Positions 20,701-35,200 are shown, counted from the stretch's first letter. The stretch: 64,000 nucleotides of DNA from Trichobilharzia regenti (GCA_944472135.2 OX235270.1:55681267-55745266), one strand, 5' to 3'. Program-made: numbers and translations. The notes: generated by a model from the sequence alone, not told the origin.

Positions 20701-23211
20701 CCAGTATACTTGTGTTGGTATTGATTATTTCCTTGACCTGAAATTTGACCTTTTGTGCACGAGATTCTCCTCTTATGGGTTAATCCAAAGAACTATAGGG
20801 AGAAGTGAAGCACCTAAAGGAATGCTGCGACCACTCCATCAAATGTACAATCCAATTTCTAGGGAAAATCAAAGGCATTCAAATAGATGATCAAGAAATT
20901 ATGGTATTATTCTACGTCACAGGATTATACATCTCAATTGCACATAAATTAGCAAGATACCATGGTGCAATTACTCAGCAACGACGAACACCTCACACAA
21001 CATTCAAAAATGCAACAAAAGTTGGATGGAATTCGTAAACCTATGTCTAACAACGTCCAATTCATATGAACAAATTAAAGGAACACCGATATCGTTTTAC
21101 TATGCGACAGCATGCAGACTGCCCGAATTGCACTTGACCAGTTGGCAATCAGCATCTGTAACTATTGTACGTGCTTTGCGCCGTCTAAGTGCAAAGTAAT
21201 ATAACAAGATTGGCAGGAGCTTGTACCAACACTCACTCTTGCAGGTGAACGCTTGAAGTTGTTGATAAGTTTGTTTATCTGGGTAGTTTTGTGAGTGCTG
21301 GAGGAGGGGTGACGGATGAGATTCCCAACCGTATAATGAAGTCTAGGGTGGCATACATCAACTTCAGCCATCTCTGGCGCCGTAGCGACGTTAGCCTGGC
21401 TGTCAAAGGTCAGCTATACAATGCTTCGGAGCGGGCTGCCCTGCTCTACGCCTGTGAAACCTGGCCTCTCCGAGCTAAGGAGGTGCGGCGACTCCGCGTG
21501 TTCGATCATCGCTGTCTCCGCAGGATTGCTTGAGTTCAATTGCATCAATTTTGAGGTTCGGCGGCGTTAGTTTGAGCACGGTGGAGATCACCATTCATTG
21601 AGTGTCGTCATCTGGAAACACCGGCTTCGATGGCTTGGACATGTGCTGCAAATGTTATTCCAGAAGCTTCGTACAGGTCGCTGTTCGCTAACCCTGGGAC
21701 GGGATGGAAAAGGCGGAGAGGCGGTTAGCCGATGACGTGGCGTCGTGGGATGAAGGATATTTGTATTAAGTCAGCATCGGTTGGCGCATCACGACTTCCT
21801 GGTTGAAGTCCGATAGATAGCTCGAATCGGTGGCTCGAAACTTTATCGGATATGGCCAAGAATCATAAACAATGGCGAGCATGCTGCAATTTTTTCTTTC
21901 TTCCCTTCCCGTTGATATTTGACGAACGCTGTTTGAACTTATCAAATATAACCGTTTTCTTTACAGATGAAGTTCCTTATCCGTTTTCTACCTATATTTT
22001 TTACTTTTAATCTATGTTGTTTTATTATTGCGCATCTTCTTGGTGTCATATTGTACCGAGTTTTCTGTGTTTAAATGAAAAAGGGTAGAGACTAGAGGGT
22101 GTGAAGAAAAACAAGAGCAACCAATCACATTCAAGCTCACCCGGGGAGATGACTAGTAAACGCGTGGAGGAATTTAAAAGTCCACTTCAAACCGAAGTAT
22201 GTGCTGAAGATGTTGCATAGAAGGGCAATGGTAGCTTTGCAAGCAAACCATACAGCTGAGAGTGGAATACTCCATCAAAACCATCCACCTGAGCTACGAA
22301 TGTCCTCCATTATATTTCCTACCCTATGCAGCTTCGTCACCCCCCAATGCTGGTGGTCATTGAGAAGACTTCCAGTCAGCTTCCATTTGATTACCATACT
22401 CCTTGCATGTAGCAGTTCGGAAGAATCGACAGAAATCCACCGCCAACCAATAATCGTCTTCACCACCATTTCTGGAACAAGCTACTTACAGTGCAAAACT
22501 TCTTCAAGTTGAATATTACTGTCATACTTCTATGTTTTTTTAGCTACCTTCTCGTCAAATATGGACTTCATATTCTCATTAAAATGATGGGCACTTTAGG
22601 ACTTCGTACCTGTTTGTCTTCTATACCGATTCCCTTTTCTGGATACAAGTTTACGAAGTAGTGCAGGTGTTCCAGATGGAGTAGCAATCATCCATCAATC
22701 CTCTCCATTAATAAATTATAGATATGTGACTCACTTGAAACTATAATTGGTTTGATGCCGGTGGATGATAGGTGAAACTTCTATCCAAACGACCATTTTT
22801 GCATGGTAGGCATATAGTATAACTCCTTAGGTCATTGCAGCATGCAACCCAAACACCAGTTTAGTGTAACCGCTATCAGTGAGAACACAAATATATTGCA
22901 TCAGCGCAGTGCAAATACATTGTCAAATCTAAAATAAACTTGGGCTTCGTTACGGTATGCTTTTTCTTCTTCTTCTTCAAAACTCTAATAAGTGAAGTCA
23001 GCTTATCTGCATGTCACATACAATAATGTCGCACTGAATTGAATAGTTCAAAAGCACCAGTAAATATAAATAGAATTTGATGGTTTTAAAGAAATGATAT
23101 GAGAAAAATTCGTTCGTCAGTTGATGCTTTCTTCATTATATACACTACCATTGGTCTACAAATTACTCAGTCGAATAAACTGCGATGAATATCACTAAGT
23201 AACAGTGATAA

Positions 23212-23248
<37 letters not shown>

Positions 23249-26200
23249 GTCCTCCGTAATTTCTATACAATAACTGTATTGACTGATTTAATATATACAC
23301 CTACTTTTACACCACTGAAACCAACAATCGGTACTCGATCACATCCAGTAAGAAAACGCAGAAACTTCTTCTTTTCTTCCACCGTAAAATCATAGAGTAG
23401 TACGTCCCAAAACCATTCAATCACCTGATGTCTATCCCAATATACACCTTGATATGTTGTATTCCGACGAAGTTCCTCCCAGTTAACTGCTTCTGACCCA
23501 ACAACAAGTGCCTAGGGAGATTCAGGCAATAAAAAAACAATTTATGTACAAAGGAAACTACATGTGGAAATGAAGACTGGTTAAGACTGCTCAACTTTGA
23601 AAAAGTAGGTAACGAAATTAAGGCCATTTTAAATTCACTAATTTTTAAGCACACAGTGTTGCATAATCCCAATTACTTATTTTAATACACTGATCTGTAC
23701 ACGATTACTGAGTTGAATCATTATTTCCTTAAATGATTAACGAATTCACGTGGAAATTTATATACATATGAATCAGACGAGGTTGCTACACGTTCAAACA
23801 ATCATTCGCAAATAGAAGTGGAAAAATTGTTTAATGAAGACCAACAAAAATATTCAGAATTTAGAGAATAACAATGGGTAAATACTTCTGTTACATGGTG
23901 CACAATCTTTTATCATAATAGCATATGTCTCAGACCATGAACTAATAACATATTGCAGATTACAATCAGATAACCTACACATTTCTCCTGAGATCAACAT
24001 CGTCTGAATTAGTATACTTTTGTCTGTAATGACCCCTAACTCTTATACATTTTAATCCCGCTTTCTCCTTCTGTTTCATCCTAATTAGGTAGACTCATTG
24101 AGTCTTCTGATCATATAAATAGATCTAGTAAACAAGTTAGTTTATACACACTCACTTTTGAAAACAGTTCAAAGATGACTAGTCTAAAACGAGATATTTT
24201 AAATTCTAAAGTGGTTTATAGAGAAGCACAGAAACTCAATTCACCTCAACAAAAAAATAATACACAAGTTACAAAGACACATTACTGACGTAGGCGAAAA
24301 ATGTGTAGATCAGTTGGATGTTCCTGATGTGATTGTGTTCTCTGAGTCATTGGTAAATAGCGCAGCCAAGGTTATCAAAAGGGATATGGTCATATTGTAC
24401 ATGGGAAACTCCTACAAAATCACTACACAGTAAGGGGTGAGCATTGAAAATATTGTCTTGAAGGACAATGAGAGTTTCGCAGTTAAACCAACCATCTCAG
24501 AGAACAAGACAACCATATTAAAAGATGCAAAAATTAACAGAAACGCGAGTGAAAGCAGACAGCTAACTAACCTGTAATTCTGGAGGACGGAACAATTTCA
24601 AAGAATAACCACCGCAAACTTGATGAAATCCTTTTTCGAATGCTGTATAAGATGTTTCACAGGACTTTTGAAAAATATAATCTACATATTTTTCAACATA
24701 TAAAGCTTTATTCTCTTGTGTAACAGTCACACCCTCACCATTATCTATCAAGGGAATGACTTTATTGACACCGAAGTAATCAATTGTAACCTAGACAGTA
24801 ACAAATAATAAAACAGGCAAAGAATACTGAATATGAGTTAACAACTTAAATAACATAAAGCGTTGGAATACTTCGTGATCCGTATAAAAGAAAAGACATG
24901 CCTCTTGATATAAGTATAAAACTTGGACACTGTGGTAGACCAATAGTTTGTGCTCGAAACGTCATCAGTTAATATAACTGTACAACACTGTGTGATTTAT
25001 CAAAATCTCATCCATAATGAAGACATGTCTCTATAAATTTAGCATCTAATACACATACTGCTATTCGTCGAGAATAATACAGATAACTATCATTCAGGTA
25101 AATTTGAAAAAGCGAAAGGATTCAAAGCGTTATCACTTCTCCTTATCGGAAAACATTTTAACATTGGGTAAATCTGATTCCATCCCTCAACTCTAAGAGT
25201 GTGAAACGAGAAGCATCAGTGTGGAGACGACTTGATTCTAAAGAATATTGGCACAGTTAGTACAGTCAGGCCGCAAACTATCTAGTCAGTAAGCACTACT
25301 GATTGACATAATTCGTTTCCAACTATTGATATCAACCAGTTATACATACCATAAGTGTCCATACAAAAGCGAAAAGTCACTGGAGAAAATGAAGGCCTCG
25401 AGAATTTTTCCGAAGTACAAGATGGTCTCCGTCGCACTTCACATTTGTGTAACTACCTAGTTGAGTAGATAGTTTTCGATACGGTAAGTGGATAGTCAAT
25501 TAAACCATTAAATCGGAACACTTCTAAGTCACCAATTAGTTTCGTAAATAAGTAGACCAAAACAGATGGTATCTATGGTTCAACTGATCAACTGCAGCGA
25601 ATTCCAATATTATAGGTTACCTGGTTAAAAAAATGATGTGCACTGTCTGATTGTCATTCTCACATCCTTAAAATCTAACGACAGGATATTATGAAAGTAA
25701 TCGATGAAAATATAAGAGTCAGAAGTTATCACTTGTCAATAATTCGAAAAAGATTTGGAAGTATACCATAAAACTGAAAAAAACGTTTATTGAAAATTGT
25801 TAATAACGAAATGCGACTTTAAAAAGAATCGTTGTTTAAATAGTTATAATGAACGCTTTAATGTTTTTCGAGTTTGACCACAGATTGATATCAGTTAGAG
25901 AACCATTACAAACCTGGGAGTACCCAGCAGTTGTTACATCCTGGGTTCGAACCCATGACCCCCCGGTTGCAAGGCAAGGCAGTCATTGAGATCCGATTCA
26001 ATGGCCCATGAATTCCAACTTCTACCAATTCTTGATTTATTTATGTATTTATCACCTGTCAGTGACAGTCGAATATCGCATAAATATTTCCCTTTAGAAA
26101 TACCATTGTGATACAGACTGAATGAAGACTGTCATTTATGTGATTTTTATTCGTTTTGCAAAGGACTACAGACTGTTTAAACTTACACTGAAGTTCAGAC

Positions 26201-29200
26201 AAAATACATCTGCTAAATCCGGTTCATCATAGTCAAGCATTTGTTGTAGTGAACGACCAACAATAGGATCTAATTCCTTTAAATCATCTAATCCCGGTGT
26301 TTCACCCAACAGTTTACGAAACATAGCCAGTGGGAAGCTTAAATCGACAATGATAGAATTATATATAGCCAGACCACACAATATACCAACCATTGTGAAG
26401 ACACCTTCACCTTCCATTGTCTAAAAGATAATTAAATAGCAGAAAAATGTGGATGTAGAAAGAAAGCATTTGCCTGGATGATAACAGTCATAATAAAATG
26501 GTTTTACAAAAACATCATAGAAGCTGACTTTCTGCAATCTTATACATTCTGTGCTCAATGAAAAATAGACTTCAGTCATTTGAAAATTTACACTTAAACA
26601 TTTAGAACAAACTGAGAGAAAAAACATATTCCTTTTTGATTCTACACTGGAAGTACGCTTAGGCAAGTTCGTCAAATTCCTGAACCCTAGACATCTCGGT
26701 TAGTAATAAAATCGAATATTTCACTAGATATGTAACTCAAGACATCAAGTTGACACTTACATACCTTTTAAAGTTATTTATCTTATTTCAGCCTTACGAG
26801 TCTGACTTTTGCATTCAAAAGAGATAATCGTAGTTAATCTGGATAAGAAATCCATACAGTTCCTATGTTTTCTGTAGCGATTTTGCCTCTATCCCTGTAA
26901 CTATCATCTGATATAATTTAGTACTACTATTATTTTACTTAATTCAAATAATTTATTCATCTCCCGGTACTCTTAAGTAACTCACTTACCTCTTCTTCTT
27001 AGTCATTATTACTCTGCAAATTATTGATTGCGTAATAAACTTACCAAAGACCCCTACTGTTTAACTGATATTCAATTGCATAACCATGCCACAAACTTTA
27101 TACATTTTTTAATGAATAACAGTATTTTGCATATTTCTACAAATTAACTATCTTGACTTTCGCTATCAATTACTGCCACCCTCTCACATCTTTTAATTGA
27201 TAATTCTTACAGACTAACATTAAGATATCATTGGTATAAATTCAAGGTGAAACTATATTTTAGTGAAGTGCTACTGAGGAACTTATTGAAATGGAGTATA
27301 TTTCTTCGTTCAAACTGGTTGTTGTTTCTAAAAATGAGAGTTCAATATTTAAATTTTAATGACACCAATGTATTCTACCAATTTGACTCGTAGTGTAAAT
27401 TTTGAAAAACAAATCTATGACGACTTCTACATTATCGAATAAAAACCATTTTTCCAAAACTCTTTAGCTGTACGATTTGCTTGAAACAATCGGAAATATC
27501 CGAACAGAAATGAAAAGTTCAGGCACCAATGTCACCTTTACCTGTGTGTAATGATATAAACTCCCAAATAGTGTATTATGTCATGTCTTTCAGGTGTAAC
27601 TTTTCATCTGTATGTATGTTTTCTAGCATTCCTTATTTTCTCAACATATTACCAGTGTATACACACACTATCTAAATCATATGTTGACAAAAACTGGTTC
27701 GAGTCATACTATTTGCATATGCCTCAAGGGAATACAACTCTTAAATTCTTTGATCTGAAGGTATGAGGAATGTTATCAGGGTGCTCAATTACATTAGAAT
27801 ATATGTGCCGAAATTCGTGTTCGTTGAATATTTTTTTACTTCTAAAAGGCTCAACTACATGTCTTGTACCATCAAGTGATCCTTTGAACATAATGATTCT
27901 TTTTTTTTCATTATTTTGCTTCCCAAGTGGAATGAAGGGCTTTAAGCTCAAGCTCTGAAGTTTCTTTAGCAGTGGTATTGTTTTTTACGGGGTAGGGTAG
28001 CTGGGCTAACATCCAACCTCCCCTCTGTTTCAGATTCCCTACTGGCTGTCAGATTTAAGAGCGCCTCGGCCGGGAATTGAACCCAGGCTAAATCCGTGGT
28101 TGGCAAGCATCCTAACACCGAACCACTGACGCAAATCATTTAAATTCGAAGTACATATATCCCTTTTTGTTTCCTAAGATACGGTTATGAACAAGCACTT
28201 ATTTACATGCTTGTTAATTTCACATGTATCATACAAAGGAGGACTAATCGGCTTTTCAGACAAAAGTATGCCGCATTTAACTCACCTACCTTGATTATTG
28301 AACAAGTAAACCAAAACAGTGCACGAACCTCTATGTATACAATAGAAGAAAGTTATAATAATTCACTATCATAGAAACAACAACCAAAACAAATAACAAT
28401 GCAATAAGACAACAAGATTAAATTAATTTATCACTTACTGATTCATTGAACCACAACATTCGCGATTCTGGATAACACCGAAACATACCGTATACAGGAT
28501 TGAGTAAATCTCGCATAACTAGCAAGAAAAATTCCTTTAGGCGTAGAGAAGAAAACACCGATGATATAAAGGAAAACATTATCCGATTAGTAAGAATAAC
28601 TTAAACAAATGAATAAAAACCTGTCGACGCTACAGTTTTTATCGCGTAGCAAAAGTCGAATTGAACGGATGTTATATTGATTCATAAAATACGTTTTTTT
28701 TCAAAGAATAAGATGTGGTCATTGATTACTTCAATTACTGTATTGTTTAAATGTTTCCGTACATTGTGTACGTATAAATACAAATAATTCTGCGAAATAC
28801 AAATTTATGGTTTCTGCCCTTTCTGTATAATTGTTTGCTTTATTGGCATTCAGCCACTGTGGATTAGAGTTACGAGGAAGTATTACACAAAACAAAATTA
28901 TGACATGCAATCGTAAGAATATATTACGAAGTGATATATTCAGCGAAGAACTGGTACAATATGACCGGAAATTTCTATTCCATTTCGAGATTTTCAAGAG
29001 TGTATATAACTTAATTGCTTTTACTTATCCCTAGATGAGGATTCTAGACAACATGAGAAGTATATTTTTCTAACCATCGAATTGAAAGAAAATGACCCCC
29101 TCACTTCCAACTATAAATGTTGATTACTTTTATTTTGATTATAGCTTGATTCCACTCCGTATTTTTGGTACAAGTATGGAATTTTCAGCATGCGATATCG

Positions 29201-32200
29201 GTAGCCCAAATTTTGCAGGCCAGCCATTGATATCAAGTGTGGGTCGGCAGGGGATCGAACCCCGGACCATGTGTATGGTCAGCGAGATTCTTAACCGGCG
29301 TGCCACCGACGCACTGGAGTGGAGTCATTGTAACCAAGTATCGTGGTAAGGTAGAGAGAAAGACAGACATTATCATTGCTACATTTCCTGCTACTTCTTA
29401 ACTGTTGAAGTTACCAAACCTTGTATTCTTAAATCAAGCAAAAGTTGTTCAAAATGGGAGGACAGAGAAATGATGAAACCATAAGGTAATCATAGGCTTT
29501 AAGATGTAATACCTTAAAAAGAAAGACACATTGTATTAAAATCACTCTGAAGACGGGATACGGGTACGTTCTAACAATAAAAATATATTCTATGGAAGAA
29601 TCATCTAAAATCTGTGTAGCTGTGAGTATTCATAGCTAAAAGATTCAATATTCACATTTTAGAAACTAGTACTTGTCATATGAACTGAAATTTTCCCATT
29701 AACCCTAGAGAAGAACGAAGGAGGATATTCACAGATAAGAATCTGATTATTGTCACTACCTCAGAATTTTTAACTACACTTCAGCGAAGTACTGCACGGT
29801 AACATGTTAGTGATTAATATTTGATATTTTGAGTTCTACTCACTGTAATATACCAAAAACCTTTCACTAGACATCTTAGATATCAAATTTTCCTACACCT
29901 GATAATTTTGATGTTTTTCTGATCTTCCGAGTTCTGTTCACTGTATTTTTACTATATCTGGTTACGCATTCCCAAATGACTCATCAAATTTGCATTTAAC
30001 GTTACCACCATAGGTATCAAAGCTTATTTGTTTGTTTGTAGGAGAATCAGATCTTATGTACATTGTAATACTTTAAAACGGTATATCACCTTTATATTTT
30101 ATTTTGCTACAACAAAATTACAATATTCTTTAGTGGAGAGGACTGATTCCTGTTAATAAATAAAAGTATGTTAAGATTGACGCGTTGACGGCATAGCGGT
30201 TAGGACGATCGCCGACCATTCACATGGTCCGGGGTTCGATCCCCGGCCGACGAACTCCTTTACCTCGCTAAACCATTAATGAGACTGGTAAGGAGGAAAG
30301 GTTGGGCATGAGGCTAGCAACCCCATCCTGTAAAACTAAACACTGTTACAAAAACTTCAAGCCACTAGCTTGAAGCCCTATGTTCCACCGGGGAACGTGA
30401 AGGAAAAACAAAAACATGTTAAGATTGTATCAAAACTTTTTCTGTTAAATGTTACAAAGTGTACGCAACTGAAAAGAACAATACAAAATACGATAGACCC
30501 ATATTATTAGATAACAATGTTTGTTGTTTCTCCTTTCAGAAATAATTTAAGGAAAGGGTATAAAAATTGTAGAATAATTTACTTACTTTCATCACACCGC
30601 CTTCGTCCACAGCTTCTTCATTTTCAAATTTTACCTTAAGAATAAAATATTACCGAAAAAAATAGGTTGGTAATTATATTCAATGGAAATATTTGAAACA
30701 CCGAATTGAACTGATGTTAGATGGTTGGAGGTAATCGGTAGAAAAACCCCTGGCCTGCCTAAGCTTCATGCTTGTTGACACTCGTTAGCAAGGCATATCT
30801 GAACGTAGAGTGGCAACTCGAACTGCAATACATTTGTGCAAAGTTGTTTGTTGAAGCCAGTCAGTCAGTCGTGCTGCGGCATCAAGGGAACTCATGTCCC
30901 TATTGGGTTTCGAGCCCGCGTCATCCAATGTGCTGCAATTATAAATATTACCACTGAGGTATTCGGGTTGATGATTGTCCTCCTGTAATCAAAAAGAGAA
31001 TGAGTACCTGATGCATATACGTTTTTAGTGTGAACTTTTACCACTGAAGAGGTAAAACATGCACACTTTTGCAATAAATCTTCAGTTTGACTTGGAACTA
31101 AACTATAAAAACGTGGCAGTTATCTACCCGATAGCGTCGGATCCGACAGATTAGCACCGAGAACGATGACCACAGCACATGCATGTTACAAGAGATAACA
31201 CAAATTCATGATACCTTTTGACAACTGACTGTAAACGTCCTTGTTGCTGGGTAAAACAAAGCAGTAGAAAACTGCATGATGCACTGCATGTTACCACCTA
31301 ATAGTGAATATTCTACATGCACAGGCTGTTGCAGAACGCTAGATGAAAAAAGAAAATCACTCATCAGTTGTTATTACCTTTGAGAGAAAAATAAGCATAG
31401 AGTGAAGAGAATCTAGAATGGTTGGACACAAAATAAGATATAGAGCTGTCGGTGATCAAACATATCTGTTTATCTTTTTGATGTGGTTTTGTTCTCTGAG
31501 CTGGATGGTTAGTTTGCGAAGCTTTCATCACCTTACTGGGTGACATCTTCAGCGCATACTTCAATTTGAAGCGCTGAAGATGTCACCCAGTAAGGCGATG
31601 AAAGCTTCGCAAACTAACCATCCAGCTCAGAGAACAAAACCACATCAAAATCATCCACCTGAGCTACAAATCTTCTCTATCATATCTGTTTATCATTTGT
31701 ATTTACGTTAATTCACTTAGTTATAGAAACACAACAAACTTAATATGTATGTAAAAATAAAGATTTTACATCTTCCTTTCACAGTCGCACTTTCTCCTCT
31801 CTGTCTCCCCTTTTTCTACACTTTTTGTTCAGCCGTCAACAATTGTACACGTATAGACCAAGAATTAGCGAAATAAATAATAGGTTAGAGGAAGAATCCA
31901 CTCAAATATAATTGATTTAGACGGTGGCGATTTCATTTATTTGTGCGTTGAAAGAGAAAGAGTTTGAGATATAAGAAATAATTTTTGTCTAGAATAATAA
32001 TTCTCAAAGGAAAATAATAACAAAATGAAAATAGATTTTTTTCTAATACAATTTAATGCTACTCAAGATTTGGAACAAACAATAGTGGAAAATTATTTCA
32101 TTCTATTCTTAATCATCCCAACAAAAAGCCTGCACTCCCTCCTGTTGAACAAATCAACTGATTCATAGGCGAACAAGCTCACCAGAAATATTTTTCAATG

Positions 32201-35200
32201 AAATCCTAATTTCAGGATTTTATCATGATAGGACATCTGTAAGAGAATCATTAGAAAACCTGGGAATACTGGGCAGTTGTTTCAGTACGCACCCACTAGA
32301 CTTTCCGGTTACAAGACTAGCTTGTATACCATTTAGACACTGGGACCCGATTCAGTGGCCAGTGAATTCCAACTTCTGCCAATTCACGATATATCACCAC
32401 CACTTGCGAATGCCTTCAGCGAGTATTTGTCCTCAAACCCGACCCCCTGTACCACACTTAAAATTCCAATTTCTTAAAAAGATAATGTTACTGAAGATAA
32501 GCTATTCAAACGTTGCTGCCAGAGAATGTGCAGTAAATTTCATATGAATCCCTTAAGGATAGTGATACGTAGTCACACGATGTGTGTTTTGTTTTTGACA
32601 GTCTGATATATTTTGATATGTGCATATTGATCGACATTCCATTATAATTGACAATGTGCTTTGTTTATCCATTAACTAAATAAACAATGTATGACCTTTT
32701 TGTCACATGACATTACAACCAATCACGGTAAGATGTCTGTCTTATTGGATCAAGTCTGTTAGTCATTTTCGTATAAACTTTTGTATTGTACACTTTTATA
32801 CACACTTGTTTACACATTTCGTACACCACGTACCCTTTCACTCTCACACTTGTGTGACAGCCATTTTTTTCCTTGTTTGGAAAATACAAGTATCAACGTG
32901 AACGAGGTGGTCTGATTTTTCTCTTTCCACGTCAGGACTATTAACTCACCCAGTAGCAACATAACAGAAAATTGGCGATGAGTACATAACAGATGGTTAG
33001 TCTGAGAAATGTATACTTTAATCATCTGAGTTTGCTCGTCTACTTACCAACAGTAAACTTGACACATACGACAGAACTAGAAAATTAAAGCAATATGTAA
33101 TTCAACAATCAAATCAAGAAAGTACAGCTAAGTAGACAAGTCAATGTAGGAAAATTTACCAAATATTTAACTTATAACTGTCACTCTTTGGCGCAGCATA
33201 AGAAAGAAAGTCAACAGAAACAGAACGAAAATAAAACGTAGAAACCTGTGTATGAAATGGAAAAGGAAGGACTAAGTCAAGATTAGTGTAAATATTCAAA
33301 ATTTCAGTTTTAAAACTTAACGAAGAATCTCAAGACATTCAAGTGTTGGTTTGCAGGGATTGGATTTATTTCCGTAAATGTTAGCATCATGAGAATCATT
33401 GAAAACCTAGGAGTTGTGGACAGTTGTTTCGTCCTAGTTTGGGGGTTTTCATCTGTACGCATCCACTGGGGTCCGAACCAAGGACCTCCCGGTCAAAAGA
33501 CGAGATTGTAGACCATTAAGCAACTGAGACGCAATCTAATGGCTCATGAATTCTAACTTCTGCCAATTCATGATATAATGAGAAGTCATGACCAGCAGGA
33601 TACAGAAGACTGGTTGTAAGAACAAATACTTGCCAATTACATTGGCTAGTGGTCGGATTTCATGGGCCATTGGATCAGGTTCCAGTGGATTAATGGTCCA
33701 CGAGCTCGCATTGTAACCAGAAGGTCTCGGAGTTAGGTGGGTGCCTACTGATGAAGAGTCTCAAGCTAGGATGAAACAGTTGTCCAGTACTCCAGGTTTT
33801 CTAACCAAAGTCAGCTCATGATGAAATCCTGTAACCAGTTCTAAGACAGTTGATTCGTAATCACTAAAGGACCCAACTGTAAGCTGCTGACTTGAAGTGG
33901 TGGTTGAGACCTCACACGGCATTTCTCAAGGACCACCGGTTATTTTTAGCTAAAGGCTATTCATGTCAGAATAAAGTTAGTGGAAAATAACAAGTGCGAA
34001 AACTGTCAGATAGTCAGTGAATTAGTTTTATCTGAATGATATAAACTATGCCAAAAGAAGGAAAAATGCAGGGAGAAACAGCACTGTGAGAAACACTAGC
34101 TTCAGGAAGCATTGAAATCAAAACCTTTTGCACACACTGTGTACTGCCTTCTTTCAGAAAGTAAGAATGCAATCAATTAATAGTGCAGGGCTCAGTTGGT
34201 CACACTGCAAGCTTATTTAACAGAGTAGGTCTAGAGAAACAGTTGAATGCTTACGGGTACTGTGCGAGAACATATTTTTCAATTGTGTTTGAACTTGAAA
34301 TAACAGAACAATGCAAGATCGTCTAAAATGGTTACCCTAAAGGAAAATTGTTTCGGATCATTGAAAACATTTAATGAAACCGCAAGACTAAGTAAGAGGG
34401 AAAAGTAATGCCAATAGGATTCAGATTTTCACATTATCCAGTAGGTGACTTAAGTGCAGGTATAATTGTAATATCTTCCAAACGGCAGGTAGGTCCAAAA
34501 GATTTGTATATTCCAATTTATCTGACGGTGGTCCATAGTTGGTGACAAATTCTCCCGTTGGATGAGACTCCTGAATCTTCACTGTCTAGCAGGCTATATG
34601 TGATAAGTCTCCAGTATTTGTCTCCTAAACTATGCAGTTACTTAACAGTAATGCTTTATCTTCTTTAGATACTTCAACTTTCATTTAAGAAGTTTATTTG
34701 AAGTATGCAGATGAAATTGCGAAGACAAAACACAGCCTTCTGAGAATGTGTAACATGCAATACACTCCCGTAGCAAAACTAAATTGAATCGACTGATCGT
34801 TTACGAGCAGATATATATATATATATATATAACTGAATCTATTAACTTCTTCACTTACTTAAGAAGTTGCGCTAGCCATGATCGACTGGTTGACGATGAA
34901 ATCTCGGCGCAGATACTTAAGGTTCGATTGCCATTTAACTGCTTGCATCATGTTGGATGTAGGCGTGATATCCAACTAATTATGAAAGACCGTGTGTAAT
35001 TCGCACCAGTCGATATGTTTTTCTTTACCTTTTTGAGAGATGCCCGTTGGAATTGAAAGATATGATAAAACTAGCTGTTTCCGATCATATATACTTCCAT
35101 TCAATCTCTTGTATTAGATGGCAAGTTAGCGTTTAAAATAACGAAACCAATAATACAATGTAAAATAAGGAGGGAAACTAAAGTGATGAGGTCGCGAAGT

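Larger units (their letters stand above)
20534..22263. repeat. 165-bp inverted repeat enclosing 1.4 kb of retroelement relics
   Basis: Arms 20534-20698 and 22099-22263, about 95% identical by eye over CTTGCAAAGCTACCATTGCC and GACTAGTAAAC-type blocks. The arms are also related to the fold-back element at 31476-31649. Inside are a PLE RT piece and an RTE-C 3' end. Confidence 0.8.
17716..23304 (-). other. Last intron of the HERC-like gene (5.6 kb)
   Basis: Separates the catalytic-Cys exon from the rest of the HECT domain. Holds SINE-2 (17806-17992), a 165-bp inverted repeat (20534-22263) around PLE and RTE-C relics, an RTE 5' relic (22275-22960) and a (TAA)n tract (23211-23247). 18000-20500 is unassigned; a plus-strand frame at 19987-20193 is Lys/Glu-rich and unrecognised. 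Confidence 0.6.
24791..26186 (-). other. HERC-like intron
   Basis: Holds SINE-3 copy b (25875-26040) and, at about 24930-25020, a repeat (GTGCTCGAAACGTCATCAG, ACAACACTGTG) shared with 55805-55875 near PLE relics. The rest is unassigned. Confidence 0.55.
28535..30586 (-). other. HERC-like intron
   Basis: Contains SINE-2 copy b (29135-29313, -) and SINE-1 copy c (30181-30415, +). The rest is unassigned AT-rich sequence. Confidence 0.55.

Noticed and set aside
23211..23247. Regular short repeats as a possible CRISPR-like array
   Set aside because: It is a plain trinucleotide microsatellite in a eukaryotic intron; no spacer structure exists anywhere in the window.
30181..30260. tRNA gene-like head with box A and box B
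   Set aside because: Followed by a repeated non-tRNA body, present in several copies, and no clean cloverleaf with a proper acceptor stem was found. Called as the SINE-1 head instead.
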